This document shows, piece after piece, positions 18,867 through 29,623 of a stretch of 64,000 nt of DNA (position 1 is its first letter; each line of letters opens with the position of its first letter). Under the pieces are notes generated by a model. It was not told the origin of the DNA. It saw only the letters and a list, made by a program, of their open reading frames with translations, and ran no database searches. The translations under genes were made by a program, and so were the position numbers. The DNA is from Vibrio neonatus (GTDB lineage Bacteria > Pseudomonadota > Gammaproteobacteria > Enterobacterales > Vibrionaceae). Location: assembly GCF_024346975.1 (NCBI RefSeq), contig NZ_AP024885.1:1922001-1986000 (forward strand). Reading direction: 5' to 3'.

Positions 18867-19594
18867 GCTAACCACATGCCATACAGCAGAACAAAAATCA
18901 TCGGTAACAAGGAAGCAAAAGCAATCAAACCAAAGCCATCCAACATAGGGTTACGACCTTTAATAGCCGAAGCAAGCCCTACCCCGAGCGCCGTTACCAA
19001 TGGCACCGTAATAGTTGAGGTGGTCACGCCTCCAGAATCATAAGCAATACCAATAATGCTTTGCGGCGCAACAAAGGTCAGCAACACCACCAGCGCGTAA
19101 CCACTGATGATCATGATATGAATCGGCCAACCCTTAATAATTCGGTACACGCCCAATAACAAGGCGCAACCTACCGATAGCGCCACCGTTAGCCTTAGCC
19201 GATCGGCATATTGCTGCATACTGTCAATATCCGCGTCTATTACGCCCTCTTTTGCCGCCACTTGCGCCGCTTCGGTGGCAACCGCGGTCAAAGCAGGCTC
19301 CGCAATAGTGGTGCCAAACCCTAAACAAAACGAAAAGCACAATAACCAAAACAGGCTTCCCTTTCGTGCAAAGGCTTGCGCCATAGATTCGCCAAGGGGA
19401 AACAGCCCCATATTGAGGCCAAGCACAAACAGTGTCAGCCCTAAAACCACCAGAAACATGCCAAATACAATGCTCAAAAAATACGGCAGCGGTTGCTGTA
19501 AAATCACTAACTGGAAAAATGCCACCACCAATACAATTGGCGTCAGATCTTTGGCGCTATCAATGAAAGATCGGATAAAGGCATTCATTGGCAA
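18863..19594 (-). CDS. DUF1538 membrane protein, first copy
   Basis: First gene of the operon: 243 aa, about seven membrane segments. The conserved polar motifs inside the hydrophobic background are PLGES (66-70), GTTIAEP (94-100), YDSGGVTTS (185-193) and [10 protein letters not shown] (219-228), all repeated in the next gene. The TTG at 19594 lies six nt after AGGAG; the alternative ATG at 19588 is twelve nt away. Charged and glycine residues conserved within membrane segments suggest a transport path. Paired with its paralogue it would form a two-subunit transporter; this is inference. Confidence 0.83.
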   Translation of the reverse strand: MPMNAFIRSFIDSAKDLTPIVLVVAFFQLVILQQPLPYFLSIVFGMFLVVLGLTLFVLGLNMGLFPLGESMAQAFARKGSLFWLLCFSFCLGFGTTIAEPALTAVATEAAQVAAKEGVIDADIDSMQQYADRLRLTVALSVGCALLLGVYRIIKGWPIHIMIISGYALVVLLTFVAPQSIIGIAYDSGGVTTSTITVPLVTALGVGLASAIKGRNPMLDGFGLIAFASLLPMIFVLLYGMWLA

Positions 19595-19919
19595 TTCTGG
19601 CTCCTAGTAACTAAAACCCTAAGTAGCTAAGCTCTGCTACTGCTGTAAATGCTATTGCTGAAAATAAAGCGACAACCTACTCCTTCTTTGCCATCGGCTC
19701 ACAAAAGCATTGATTACTGACCGAGATAAACAGCATTCTCGCTCTACTTTAACTATGGTTAACTATTCGCCAACTCGGTGTGACACACACCGCGAAATGA
19801 TAGGTCTATAATTATAAGTTCACTATTCTAGGCACAAGATTGCGAATGCAACGTCTGGATGTGATACAAAAGCCTGTTGTAGTTTGGAAGTGAAATGTGA
19901 AGTAGAAGATGGAGTGGAT
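19595..19919. other. Intergenic region between divergent DUF1538 operon and epimerase gene
   Basis: No gene seen in these 325 bp. They must hold the promoters of both flanking units. TATAAT-like hexamers occur on both strands near 19807-19816, without convincing -35 boxes. The only clear structure is the 17-bp inverted repeat at 19776-19792, listed separately. Confidence 0.6.
19776..19792. promoter_or_regulatory. Inverted repeat CGGTGTG-ACA-CACACCG, candidate operator
   Basis: Perfect 7-bp arms with a 3-bp centre, about 180 bp upstream of the DUF1538 operon and 130 bp upstream of the epimerase gene. It is too short-looped and has no T-run for a terminator. Factor unknown; a relation to CRP half-sites (TGTGA) was considered, but the spacing does not fit. 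Confidence 0.45.
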
Positions 19920-20828
19920 ATGCGTATTTTGATTACTGGCGGTACAGGATTTATTGGTCGCTCTTTGATCAAACAACTGATCCCTCACCAAATGACTATC
20001 TTAACTCGAGATTGTGATAAGGCCGCCGAGCAATTAAAACACGTCAATCCCAACTGCTTACAGTTTATCGATTCATTACAATCATTTAACTGCCTGTCAG
20101 AATTTGATGCTGTGATAAACCTCGCGGGTGAACCCATTGTTGATAAACGTTGGTCTGAACAGCAAAAGCAGCGCATTTGTGACAGCCGTTGGGGTTTAAC
20201 ACAACAACTGGTTGAGCTAATCCATCAAAGTAGCACGCCGCCTAAAGTGTTCATCAGCGGCTCTGCTGTCGGCATCTACGGCGATCAAAAACAGCTCATC
20301 GTAGATGAAAATAGCCCCTACCAAGCAAAAGGGTTTCCAAACTACGTCTGCCAAAAATGGGAAGAAATCGCCAAGCAAGCACAATCACCATCGACTCGGG
20401 TTATCACCATCCGTACTGGGATTGTGTTGGGCACGCAAGGTGGCGCACTCAATAAAATGCTTTTACCATACAAACTCGGCGTTGGTGGGCCAATCGGCGC
20501 AGGGCAACAATACATGCCATGGATTCACATTGAAGATATGGTGCGTGCTATTCAATTTTTACTTGAAACACAAACCGCGCAAGGGGTATTTAACATGGTG
20601 GCCCCTCACCCAATAACCAATAAAGAGTTCAGTCAAACATTAGCCAAAACACTATCACGACCACACGTTTTATTTACCCCCAAGTTTGTGCTCAAGTTAG
20701 CGCTAGGGGAATCAAGCTGTTTATTGTTTGACAGCGTAAAGGCTAAGCCTAAGCATTTAACCGAACTTGGCTTCACTTTTACCTATTCGCGAGTACAACC
20801 CGCATTGCAGCATTTACTGTCACATTAA
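19920..20828 (+). CDS. TIGR01777-family NAD-dependent epimerase/dehydratase-like protein
   Basis: Extended short-chain dehydrogenase of 302 aa, E. coli YfcH type. The Rossmann motif TGGTGFIG is at residues 6-13. A YxxxK-type site is seen as YVCQKWEE, and the C-terminal DUF1731-like part ends the protein. The start at ATG 19920 has GGAG upstream and puts the glycine motif at the usual place; the frame is open 36 nt further upstream. Substrate unknown. YfcH homologues have been linked to cell division and redox roles only loosely. Confidence 0.87.
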   Translation: MRILITGGTGFIGRSLIKQLIPHQMTILTRDCDKAAEQLKHVNPNCLQFIDSLQSFNCLSEFDAVINLAGEPIVDKRWSEQQKQRICDSRWGLTQQLVELIHQSSTPPKVFISGSAVGIYGDQKQLIVDENSPYQAKGFPNYVCQKWEEIAKQAQSPSTRVITIRTGIVLGTQGGALNKMLLPYKLGVGGPIGAGQQYMPWIHIEDMVRAIQFLLETQTAQGVFNMVAPHPITNKEFSQTLAKTLSRPHVLFTPKFVLKLALGESSCLLFDSVKAKPKHLTELGFTFTYSRVQPALQHLLSH

Positions 20829-21057
20829 TCATGCGTGTTAAGAAAATTTAAACAGAAAATCGTTAATCAATAACCAAAGGTGTTCTTCTCAAGCAAAAAC
20901 AACAAGTTGGCAACAATTAACCCCACAACAATGCGCTTAACTTCAAACTTTATAAAATTAATTTCATAGAATTTTCATTTAGCCATAATTTTGTAATAAA
21001 CAGTGTGCAAAATATCATCTATTGCAATTAATCCTATTAAAGATTGAAGAGAACAGT

Positions 21058-21123
21058 ATGTCTTTAAACAAGCTTAATTGGTTAAGTGTAGGGATTGTGG
21101 TACTGGTTTTAGTACTCTTGTAA
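21058..21123 (+). CDS. 21-residue single-span membrane microprotein (predicted)
   Basis: ATG at 21058 is preceded by GAAGAG with 6-nt spacing and opens a 21-codon frame ending TAA. The peptide has a short polar N-terminus (MSLNKLNW) and an unbroken hydrophobic stretch of about twelve residues (VGIVVLVLVLL). A strong terminator starts 26 nt after the stop, so a short transcript of roughly 200 nt fits. It is alone in a 540-bp gap between the epimerase gene and cnoX. I recognise no family. It could also be the coding part of a dual-function small RNA. Confidence 0.55.
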   Translation: MSLNKLNWLSVGIVVLVLVLL

Positions 21124-21149
21124 TCCTTATAGAAACCAAACTTATAGAG

Positions 21150-21208
21150 ACTCAGGCCCACTCCGTTAATGTATAAAATTAACGTGATTGGCCTGAGTTT
21201 TTTCTTTT
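21150..21208 (+). terminator. Terminator after the microprotein gene
   Basis: ACTCAGGCC pairs with GGCCTGAGT, followed by TTTTTTCTTTT. Within the long loop a second pair, GTTAAT and ATTAAC, can stack. The extended hairpin is larger than needed for termination and might belong to a regulatory RNA. Confidence 0.85.
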
Positions 21209-21368
21209 AACGTTCCATATTTCTCAGCCACACAGCATGCCTTTTCCCTAAACCACCAGTGACGGTACATTTTCTGCACATTTGCTGACTATGATTGGCA
21301 CACATACCTTGAGATCGTATAAATTAACCCAATCTATTAGCGGTTATCATTAGTCTAGGGACACGTAC

Positions 21369-22223
21369 ATGCATTCAGAATTCATCGTAGAAATGAACCA
21401 GCAAAACTTCCAACAAATCTTGGAAGGCTCTATGAGCACTCCCGTTGTTGTCTACTTCTGGGCACCAATGAGCCAAGAAAGTGCGGATCTTGTTCCTCAA
21501 ATGCAGCAATTGGCGCAAAAATATGCCGGAGCGTTTACACTCGCGACCCTTAACTGCGAGCAAGAACAGCAAATTGCAGGTCAATTTGGTATTCAAGCCC
21601 TGCCGACTATTGCGTTATTTAACCAAGGACAAGCCGTTGATGGATTAGGTGGCCCGCAACCGATTCAAGCTATTGAAGCCATGCTACAAAAGCACCTTCC
21701 AAGCCAAGATGAATTAAACCTACAACAAGCGCTAACCTTGCTTTCAGAGCAAAAACACAGCGAAGCCTTAGCTTTATTGAGCACTCTTCCTGAAGAACTA
21801 CAAAACAAAGGCGAAATCAAATTAGCCAAAGCCGATTGTTTACTGGCAACCGCGCAGTTTACAGAGGCTGAAGCCCTGCTGGCACATATTCCGTTAGAGT
21901 ACCAAGACAACTACTACAAAGGACTGCTGGCTAAACTAGAATTGCACGCTCAAGCGGCAAACAGCCCTGAGATCCAAGCATTAGAGTCGCAACTGGCAAG
22001 CGATGAAAGTAACGCTAAGATCGCCAATGAATTGGCACTGCAATACCATGAGGTAAACCGCAGTGACGAAGCACTCGCGCTGTTATGGTCATTCATAGCT
22101 AAAGATCTTGGCGCACTTGATGGTGAGATGAAAAAAACCTTTATGGATGTCTTATCAGCGCTAGGACAAGAAAACACCACAGCTAAACAATATCGCCGTC
22201 AGCTGTATTCCATTCTTTACTAG
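21369..22223 (+). CDS. cnoX: Thioredoxin-like co-chaperone CnoX (YbbN)
   Basis: Soluble chaperone-like protein: thioredoxin fold (about residues 5-110) plus C-terminal TPR-like helices (115-284). The active-site position reads WAPMSQES (31-38), so both cysteines of CxxC are replaced by serine (S35, S38); it cannot act as a thioredoxin. E. coli CnoX has SQHC there and holds oxidised clients for GroEL. The 284-aa length is normal. It lies upstream of qmcA as in E. coli's ybbN-qmcA region, but a terminator separates them. Confidence 0.92.
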   Translation: MHSEFIVEMNQQNFQQILEGSMSTPVVVYFWAPMSQESADLVPQMQQLAQKYAGAFTLATLNCEQEQQIAGQFGIQALPTIALFNQGQAVDGLGGPQPIQAIEAMLQKHLPSQDELNLQQALTLLSEQKHSEALALLSTLPEELQNKGEIKLAKADCLLATAQFTEAEALLAHIPLEYQDNYYKGLLAKLELHAQAANSPEIQALESQLASDESNAKIANELALQYHEVNRSDEALALLWSFIAKDLGALDGEMKKTFMDVLSALGQENTTAKQYRRQLYSILY

Positions 22224-22256
22224 AATGCTTGCATAAACAGTGGATGATTGTTACCT

Positions 22257-22284
22257 AAAGCGCGAATATTTCGCGCTTTTTTTA
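22257..22284 (+). terminator. Terminator of cnoX
   Basis: AAAGCGCGAA/TTCGCGCTTT hairpin with a TAT loop and a run of seven or more T, 34 nt after the cnoX stop. Confidence 0.92.
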
Positions 22285-22360
22285 ATCTTTAAGCGCATAG
22301 AAGTGATCAAAAATAAGGTATAGTAAATTCTTCAACTACTTCATTTAGAGGAAAGTCAGC

Positions 22361-23284
22361 ATGGATTCAACCCTCATTACTATCGTTATTTTTATCGCCT
22401 TAGTTATTATCGTTCTTGTGGCCGGTATTAAAACGGTTCCCCAAGGAAGCAACTGGACCGTAGAACGTTTTGGTCGCTATACTAAAACGCTTCATCCAGG
22501 CCTTAACCTAATCGTTCCATTTGTTGACACTGTCGGCAATAAAATCAATATGATGGAGCAAGTACTCGACATCCCTGCTCAAGAAGTCATCTCTAAAGAC
22601 AACGCTAACGTCAGCATAGATGCCGTCTGTTTCGTGCAAGTATTCGATGCTTCAAAAGCCGCTTATGAAGTAAGTGCGCTTGACCATGCTATTCGCAACC
22701 TAACATTAACCAACATTCGTACTGTTTTAGGCTCGATGGAGCTAGACGAAATGTTAAGTCAGCGCGATATGATCAATACCCGACTACTCACGATTGTTGA
22801 TGAAGCAACTAACCCTTGGGGCGTTAAAGTAACGCGTATTGAAATCAAAGACGTGCAACCGCCAGCCGATCTAACGGCGGCGATGAACGCGCAAATGAAA
22901 GCGGAACGTAATAAACGTGCCGACGTACTAGAAGCTGAGGGTGTACGACAAGCTGAGATCTTAAAAGCAGAAGGTCACAAGCAAGCGGAAATTCTAAAAG
23001 CCGAAGGTGAAAAACAAGCGGCCATCTTACAGGCCGAAGCTCGCGAACGTTCAGCAGAAGCGGAAGCAAAAGCAACGCAAATGGTATCGGATGCAATTGC
23101 TGCCGGTGACATGCAAGCGGTGAACTACTTTATCGCGCAAGGCTACACTGACGCACTGAAATCTATCGGCCAAGCCGAAAACGGTAAAGTGATAATGCTA
23201 CCGCTTGAAGCAACTGGGCTTATGGGCTCTATTGCTGGGGTGGCTGAAATGTTTAAAACCACTAGCGACAAGGACAAAGCGTGA
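22361..23284 (+). CDS. qmcA: SPFH/band 7 membrane protein QmcA
   Basis: Stomatin-like protein anchored by an N-terminal helix (about residues 5-24), followed by the SPFH domain and a long charged coiled coil made of near-repeats of ILKAEG (around 205-235). The 307 aa fit QmcA. It forms membrane microdomain scaffolds, usually with an NfeD partner. The next gene is an nfeD whose GTG start overlaps this stop (GTGA), which supports a functional pair. Confidence 0.93.
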   Translation: MDSTLITIVIFIALVIIVLVAGIKTVPQGSNWTVERFGRYTKTLHPGLNLIVPFVDTVGNKINMMEQVLDIPAQEVISKDNANVSIDAVCFVQVFDASKAAYEVSALDHAIRNLTLTNIRTVLGSMELDEMLSQRDMINTRLLTIVDEATNPWGVKVTRIEIKDVQPPADLTAAMNAQMKAERNKRADVLEAEGVRQAEILKAEGHKQAEILKAEGEKQAAILQAEARERSAEAEAKATQMVSDAIAAGDMQAVNYFIAQGYTDALKSIGQAENGKVIMLPLEATGLMGSIAGVAEMFKTTSDKDKA

Positions 23285-23733
23285 TAGAACTACTGCAACA
23301 TGTTAATCACTGGCATTGGCTAGCGTTTGGCCTTGCGTTGCTTTGTTTTGAAGTGCTGGGTACTGCGGGATACTTCTTGTGGTTAGGCATCTCTGCGCTA
23401 CTAGTGGGTATTCTGCTGAGTGTTTTGCCACTCGGTTGGCAGATGCAATGGATGAGTTTTGCCAGTTTTGGCTTAGTCACTACTTGGCTATGGTGGCGAT
23501 ACCAGAAAAACAAAGATAAACAAGATGAGAAAACCACCACTCTCAACAAACGCTCGCAAAGCTTGATAGGTCAATTCACCACCCTTGAACAAGATTTTCC
23601 TGTCGGCAAAGGTCGTCTTAGCTTAGGAGATACGTCTTGGACTGCGGTCGCCACCGAGAGCTTTAGCTCTGGCACCACGGTGGAAGTGTATAAAGTGGAA
23701 GGGATTGTGCTCTATATTCGACAAAAAGCGTAA
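23281..23733 (+). CDS. NfeD-family membrane protein (YbbJ type)
   Basis: 150 aa: two or three membrane helices in residues 10-75 ([21 protein letters not shown]), then a C-terminal OB-fold (about 90-150) with [15 protein letters not shown]. Short NfeD proteins assist stomatin/SPFH partners. The GTG start is coupled to the qmcA stop by a 4-nt overlap. It ends 30 nt before a terminator shared with ligA on the other strand. Confidence 0.9.
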   Translation: MIELLQHVNHWHWLAFGLALLCFEVLGTAGYFLWLGISALLVGILLSVLPLGWQMQWMSFASFGLVTTWLWWRYQKNKDKQDEKTTTLNKRSQSLIGQFTTLEQDFPVGKGRLSLGDTSWTAVATESFSSGTTVEVYKVEGIVLYIRQKA

Positions 23734-23762
23734 CTTGATAATATAGAGCAAACATAACGAAA

Positions 23763-23799
23763 TGGGGTCTTAGGCTAAAAGTCTAAGACCCCATTTTTT
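23763..23799 (+). terminator. Terminator of qmcA-nfeD
   Basis: TGGGGTCTTAG/CTAAGACCCCA stem with a 9-nt loop and TTTTTTATT on the plus strand. The minus side has only a short T-run, so termination of ligA here is less sure. Confidence 0.9.
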
Positions 23800-23800
23800 A

Positions 23801-25837
<2,037 letters not shown>

Positions 25838-25852
25838 TCAAAAATTGGGAAA

Positions 25853-25882
25853 AGAAAAGGCTCTTATGCAGAGCCCTTTTTT
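25853..25882 (-). terminator. Hairpin between zipA and ligA
   Basis: GGCTCT/AGAGCC with a TATGC loop; read on the minus strand it is followed by TTTTCTTTT. Since zipA and ligA are normally co-transcribed, it may act as a partial terminator. Confidence 0.65.
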
Positions 25883-25906
25883 ACTATTTAACTGTTAACC
25901 AGTGAA

Positions 25907-26956
25907 CTAGATAATGTTGCTGGTTTCTTTTGGCTCTTGACGATGAACAAACTCTTGGATCTGACGTTTGTACGCGTCGATACGATCACGAGTCATCAGA
26001 GTGCGTTTATCATCTAATACGTTGCCACTTAAATTATCAGCAATCATCTGCGCGGTATGCAGCATGATCTTAAAGTTTTGCTCAGGATCGCCATAGCATG
26101 GCAAGGTCATGAAAAACGAAATCCCTTTAGTGACAAATTCCGCAGGATCGTCATGCGACAATGTGCCCGGTTTAAGCATGTTCGCCACGCTAAATAAAAC
26201 CTTACCAGTACCTGCGCTATCTACATGGCGGTGATAGATATCCATAGGGCCATAATGCAAGCCATGTTGTTCCATGCTGATAAAGAGGTCGCTACCGACA
26301 AACTCTTCATTGCCACGCGCTTCAACGTGCAGTACCAGCACTTCCATCTCAGGCTCTTCAACCTTAGCAGGAGCTTCAGGAACCACTTCCACTTCTGGTT
26401 CAACTTCTGGCTCTGTTACCGTAAATGCACTATTGCTATTAAAGCCAGCATTGGCTTCATCAGTTGCACTAAACGGCGTCGTGATTGGCGCTTCAGAAGC
26501 AGGCTCTTTGGTAATAAAAGCAGACGATGGTTCATCATCGTGTTTAGAGTAAGCGTCTGAGCTAATAGTAATAGTAGGTAGCTCTTCAGGCTTCACCGTT
26601 ACCGTAGGTTTAACGGTTTCTGCCGCTTGATGCGCTTTACTAAATTTATCATCTTGCGCTGTTTCTAACAGTGGGTCGCCAATATCATCATCAAAACCTG
26701 AGAAACTTGGCTCTTTTTTGTCATTCTTTGACGTTACCTTCACCACTTCAAAATCATCTTCTGCAACGGGTGCAGGTTTAACTGAATTCGCTTGAGGTGC
26801 ACTTGATCCCGATAATGGCTCATCATCAAGTTTGCTCAGTGGCTTATCTGAAAATCGACCACTTTGTTCTCGTTTATTCGTCCATAAACCATGGATAAGT
26901 AGGCCCGCGATGGCTAAGACACCTACGACTATCAATACGATTCGCAATTCCTGCAT
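25907..26956 (-). CDS. zipA: Cell-division protein ZipA
   Basis: Essential divisome protein that tethers FtsZ to the inner membrane. The N-terminal helix (about residues 4-24) is followed by basic residues (NKREQSGR), a long acidic, proline-rich variable linker (30-205), and the globular FtsZ-binding domain at the C-terminus (from about 207, VLVLHVEARGNEEFVG). The 349 aa and the ligA neighbour agree. The linker's composition is low-complexity, giving several spurious open frames on the opposite strand. Confidence 0.95.
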   Translation of the reverse strand: MQELRIVLIVVGVLAIAGLLIHGLWTNKREQSGRFSDKPLSKLDDEPLSGSSAPQANSVKPAPVAEDDFEVVKVTSKNDKKEPSFSGFDDDIGDPLLETAQDDKFSKAHQAAETVKPTVTVKPEELPTITISSDAYSKHDDEPSSAFITKEPASEAPITTPFSATDEANAGFNSNSAFTVTEPEVEPEVEVVPEAPAKVEEPEMEVLVLHVEARGNEEFVGSDLFISMEQHGLHYGPMDIYHRHVDSAGTGKVLFSVANMLKPGTLSHDDPAEFVTKGISFFMTLPCYGDPEQNFKIMLHTAQMIADNLSGNVLDDKRTLMTRDRIDAYKRQIQEFVHRQEPKETSNII

Positions 26957-27138
26957 TTTTTGCTCTCTGCTTTACTCTGGTGAGACACCGAGATTGGGTG
27001 ACTTAAACTACTTTAACAAAACTCTGATGTAGAGTTGAACCTTTTAACAATATCTATGTACTTTATGCTGTGATTTTGAGCACGCTTTTCTTATATTAGA
27101 GCTAATCCGCTGAAAACTCAGTATTTGGGACGAATAAG

Positions 27139-27894
27139 ATGCATCAAAAATTACACACAATGTCCGGTTTCGGTTATTTCTTTTCTGGATTTAAACTGGC
27201 TATGCAACCAGGTTTACGTCGCTATGTCTTTATGCCACTACTCATCAATATCTTATTAGTGGGCAGTGCGTTATTTTATCTATTTAGCCACCTCAATCAA
27301 TGGATAGAACAATGGATTGGGGTATTACCTGAATTTTTAAGCTGGTTGAGCTACATTCTGTGGCCTTTGCTAGCCTTAACTATTTTAGCCACCTTTTCCT
27401 ACTTCTTCAGCACTTTAGCCAACTTTGTGGCTGCGCCTTTCAACGGTCTATTAGCCGAAAAAGTGGAACAGAAATTAAGCCCAGAAGGCATGTTAGAGCA
27501 AAGTGTCGCCGACTTAATCAAAGATGTGCCTCGAATATTAGCTCGAGAGTGGCGAAAACTGGTCTATTTACTGCCAAAAGCCATCGGCCTGTTCCTGCTA
27601 TTACTGATTCCTGCCTTTGGTCAAACTGTTGCGCCTTTTGTGTGGTTTATTTTTACCAGTTGGATACTTGCCATTCAATATTGTGACTATCCGTTTGATA
27701 ACCATAAAGTCGACTTCAATTCGATGCGCTTTGCACTCAAGGCGAAACAAAGTAAAGCCTATGGCTATGGCGCTATGGTGGCCCTATTTACTTCTATCCC
27801 ACTTTTAAACTTGATAATCATGCCTGTTGCCGTGTGCGGCGCAACCTTGATGTGGGTCACAGAATTCAAACAAGATCAGAAAGTTAGCTATTAG
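27139..27894 (+). CDS. cysZ: Sulfate transporter CysZ
   Basis: Inner-membrane protein of 251 aa with about four long helices that mediates proton-coupled sulfate uptake for cysteine synthesis. Family features include the N-terminal GFGYFFSGFKLAMQPGLRRYV and the central FVAAPFNGLLAEKVE. It is followed by cysK, 131 nt downstream, the usual cysZ-cysK order. It is divergent from zipA. Confidence 0.95.
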   Translation: MHQKLHTMSGFGYFFSGFKLAMQPGLRRYVFMPLLINILLVGSALFYLFSHLNQWIEQWIGVLPEFLSWLSYILWPLLALTILATFSYFFSTLANFVAAPFNGLLAEKVEQKLSPEGMLEQSVADLIKDVPRILAREWRKLVYLLPKAIGLFLLLLIPAFGQTVAPFVWFIFTSWILAIQYCDYPFDNHKVDFNSMRFALKAKQSKAYGYGAMVALFTSIPLLNLIIMPVAVCGATLMWVTEFKQDQKVSY

Positions 27895-28025
27895 ATATAA
27901 CGTTTTATTCCTTTGTTAGAGCCAAGAACAGCTCTATTCTAAAGGCGTATGATTTAACTAATCAAATTACCGAATAATACAGAAACCCTAATACAATTAG
28001 CGTGTTAACCCACAAGGAAGCAAGC

Positions 28026-28994
28026 ATGAGCAAGATTTACGATGATAATTCTCAAACTATTGGCAATACGCCTCTCGTTCGTTTAAACCGCGTCAGCAAC
28101 GGCAACGTTCTCGCTAAAATTGAAGCTCGTAACCCTAGCTTCAGCGTGAAATGTCGTATCGGTGCCAACATGGTTTGGGAAGCAGAGAAATCAGGCGCAC
28201 TAAAAGAAGGCATTGAACTTGTTGAGCCAACCAGTGGTAACACAGGTATCGCGCTTGCTTATGTAGCAGCAGCTCGTGGTTATAAACTGACTCTAACTAT
28301 GCCTGAGTCAATGAGTCTTGAGCGTCGTAAACTTCTTAAAGCATTGGGCGCTAACCTAGTGTTAACAGAAGCGGCAAAAGGCATGAACGGCGCTATCGCA
28401 AAAGCGGAAGAAATCGTTGCAGCAAATCCTGAATCTACATTGCTTCTACAACAATTCAACAACCCAGCAAACCCTGAGATTCACGAAAAAACCACTGGCC
28501 CTGAGCTTTGGGATGCCACTGACGGTGAAATCGACGTATTGGTTTCTGGTGTAGGTACTGGCGGTACTATCACAGGTACTACTCGTTACCTTAAGAAAAC
28601 AAAAGGCAAAGCAATTACTGCTGTAGCGGTTGAACCTGCTGAGTCTCCAGTCATTAGCCAAGTTCTTGCTGGCGAAGAAGTAAAACCAGGTCCACATAAG
28701 ATTCAAGGTATCGGTGCCGGCTTTATTCCTGGAAACTTAGATCTTGAACTTATCGACAAAGTTATTACGGTAACTTCTGATGAAGCGATTGAAATGGCTC
28801 GTCGTCTAATGGAAGAAGAAGGTATTCTAGCGGGTATTTCTTCTGGTGCCGCCGTTGTTGCAGCAAATAAAGTTGCGGAACTTCCTGAATTTAAAGGAAA
28901 AACAATTGTAGCCGTACTTCCAAGCTCTGGTGAGCGTTACCTAAGTACCGCTTTATTTGCAGGCATATTTACTGAGAAAGAAAATCAGCAATAG
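28026..28994 (+). CDS. cysK: Cysteine synthase A
   Basis: PLP enzyme joining O-acetylserine and sulfide to cysteine. The PLP lysine is in [12 protein letters not shown] (about residue 42), the substrate loop is TSGNTG, and the phosphate-binding glycine loop is GVGTGGT. I use ATG 28026 (MSKIYDDNS, 322 aa) because it has AAGGAAG just upstream and matches the family; an in-frame start at 28002 would add eight residues. It is likely expressed with cysZ under CysB, but I did not identify a CysB site. Confidence 0.96.
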   Translation: MSKIYDDNSQTIGNTPLVRLNRVSNGNVLAKIEARNPSFSVKCRIGANMVWEAEKSGALKEGIELVEPTSGNTGIALAYVAAARGYKLTLTMPESMSLERRKLLKALGANLVLTEAAKGMNGAIAKAEEIVAANPESTLLLQQFNNPANPEIHEKTTGPELWDATDGEIDVLVSGVGTGGTITGTTRYLKKTKGKAITAVAVEPAESPVISQVLAGEEVKPGPHKIQGIGAGFIPGNLDLELIDKVITVTSDEAIEMARRLMEEEGILAGISSGAAVVAANKVAELPEFKGKTIVAVLPSSGERYLSTALFAGIFTEKENQQ

Positions 28995-29030
28995 CCACAA
29001 AAAAACTGTGCCCAAATCAAATTTTCAGTC

Positions 29031-29059
29031 AAAAAAGCCCCTTTCTGGGGCTTTTTTAT
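29031..29059. terminator. Terminator of cysK
   Basis: AAAAAAGCCCC/GGGGCTTTTTT hairpin with a 5-nt loop, 36 nt after the stop. Symmetric A/T flanks would let it work in both directions. Confidence 0.93.
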
Positions 29060-29094
29060 TGATTAGTGGTCAGCATTTGGTAGTATTTCTAGGC

Positions 29095-29117
29095 TTTATT
29101 TTTTGCTTCAAAATAAA
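29095..29117. promoter_or_regulatory. Mlc/NagC-type operator upstream of ptsH
   Basis: Arms TTTATTTT (29095-29102) and AAAATAAA (29110-29117) around TTGCTTC make a 23-bp box like the Mlc site at the E. coli ptsHI promoter. It lies about 127 bp before the ptsH start. The regulator could be Mlc or the NagC encoded at 4362. Confidence 0.65.
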
Positions 29118-29243
29118 AGAAGCGATAATTTAGGCTGTAATTAAAAGTCATAAGAACTTACTCAGCCAAGGTCACGAGCCAATACATTTGTAATTGAGTC
29201 TTGGACTTCAAAACATAATCTAAATATCAACGGGGTATATCAC

Positions 29244-29501
29244 ATGTACGAGAAGCAAGTAGAAATCACTGCAGAAAACGGTCTTCACACTCGCCCAGCG
29301 GCGCAGTTTGTTAAAGAAGCTAAATCATTTGATGCAGATATCACTGTGACTTCTAACGGTAAAAGCGCTAGCGCTAAAAGCCTATTTAAGCTTCAAACTC
29401 TAGGTCTAGTAAAAGGCACTATGGTTACTATTTCTGCTGAAGGTCCACAAGCTACTGAAGCTGTTGACCATCTAGTAGCTCTAATGGATGAGCTGCACTA
29501 A
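29244..29501 (+). CDS. ptsH: PTS phosphocarrier HPr
   Basis: Small cytosolic phosphocarrier (85 aa) that passes phosphate from EI to sugar-specific EIIA domains. The phospho-acceptor is H15 in [11 protein letters not shown]46 in [10 protein letters not shown] is the site phosphorylated in Gram-positive bacteria and is present but not expected to be used. It is first in ptsH-ptsI-crr, with a hairpin in the 122-nt gap to ptsI that may raise HPr over EI. Confidence 0.98.
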   Translation: MYEKQVEITAENGLHTRPAAQFVKEAKSFDADITVTSNGKSASAKSLFKLQTLGLVKGTMVTISAEGPQATEAVDHLVALMDELH

Positions 29502-29521
29502 GAGCCTACGTTCGATTATAA

Positions 29522-29557
29522 AAGCCACTTCGTTGTTATCAGCCAAGTGGCTTTATT
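29522..29557 (+). terminator. Hairpin (attenuator-like) between ptsH and ptsI
   Basis: AAGCCACTT (29522-29530) pairs with AAGTGGCTT (29545-29553) across a 14-nt loop, followed by TATTG, a weak T-tail. It could give partial termination or protect the ptsH message. Confidence 0.6.
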
Positions 29558-29623
29558 GAAATAGACTCTGTAAAAGCTAAAAATTAGTCACCCGCCCACT
29601 ATAGACCAAGTTAAGGTAAAGCT

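Noticed and set aside
22930..23050. Tandem DNA repeat
   Set aside because: The repeated AAGCGGAA/AAGCCGAA motif encodes the regular ILKAEG coiled coil of QmcA and is a coding repeat.
26225..26560. Plus-strand open frames opposite zipA
   Set aside because: They mirror the low-complexity acidic linker of zipA and have no ribosome site.
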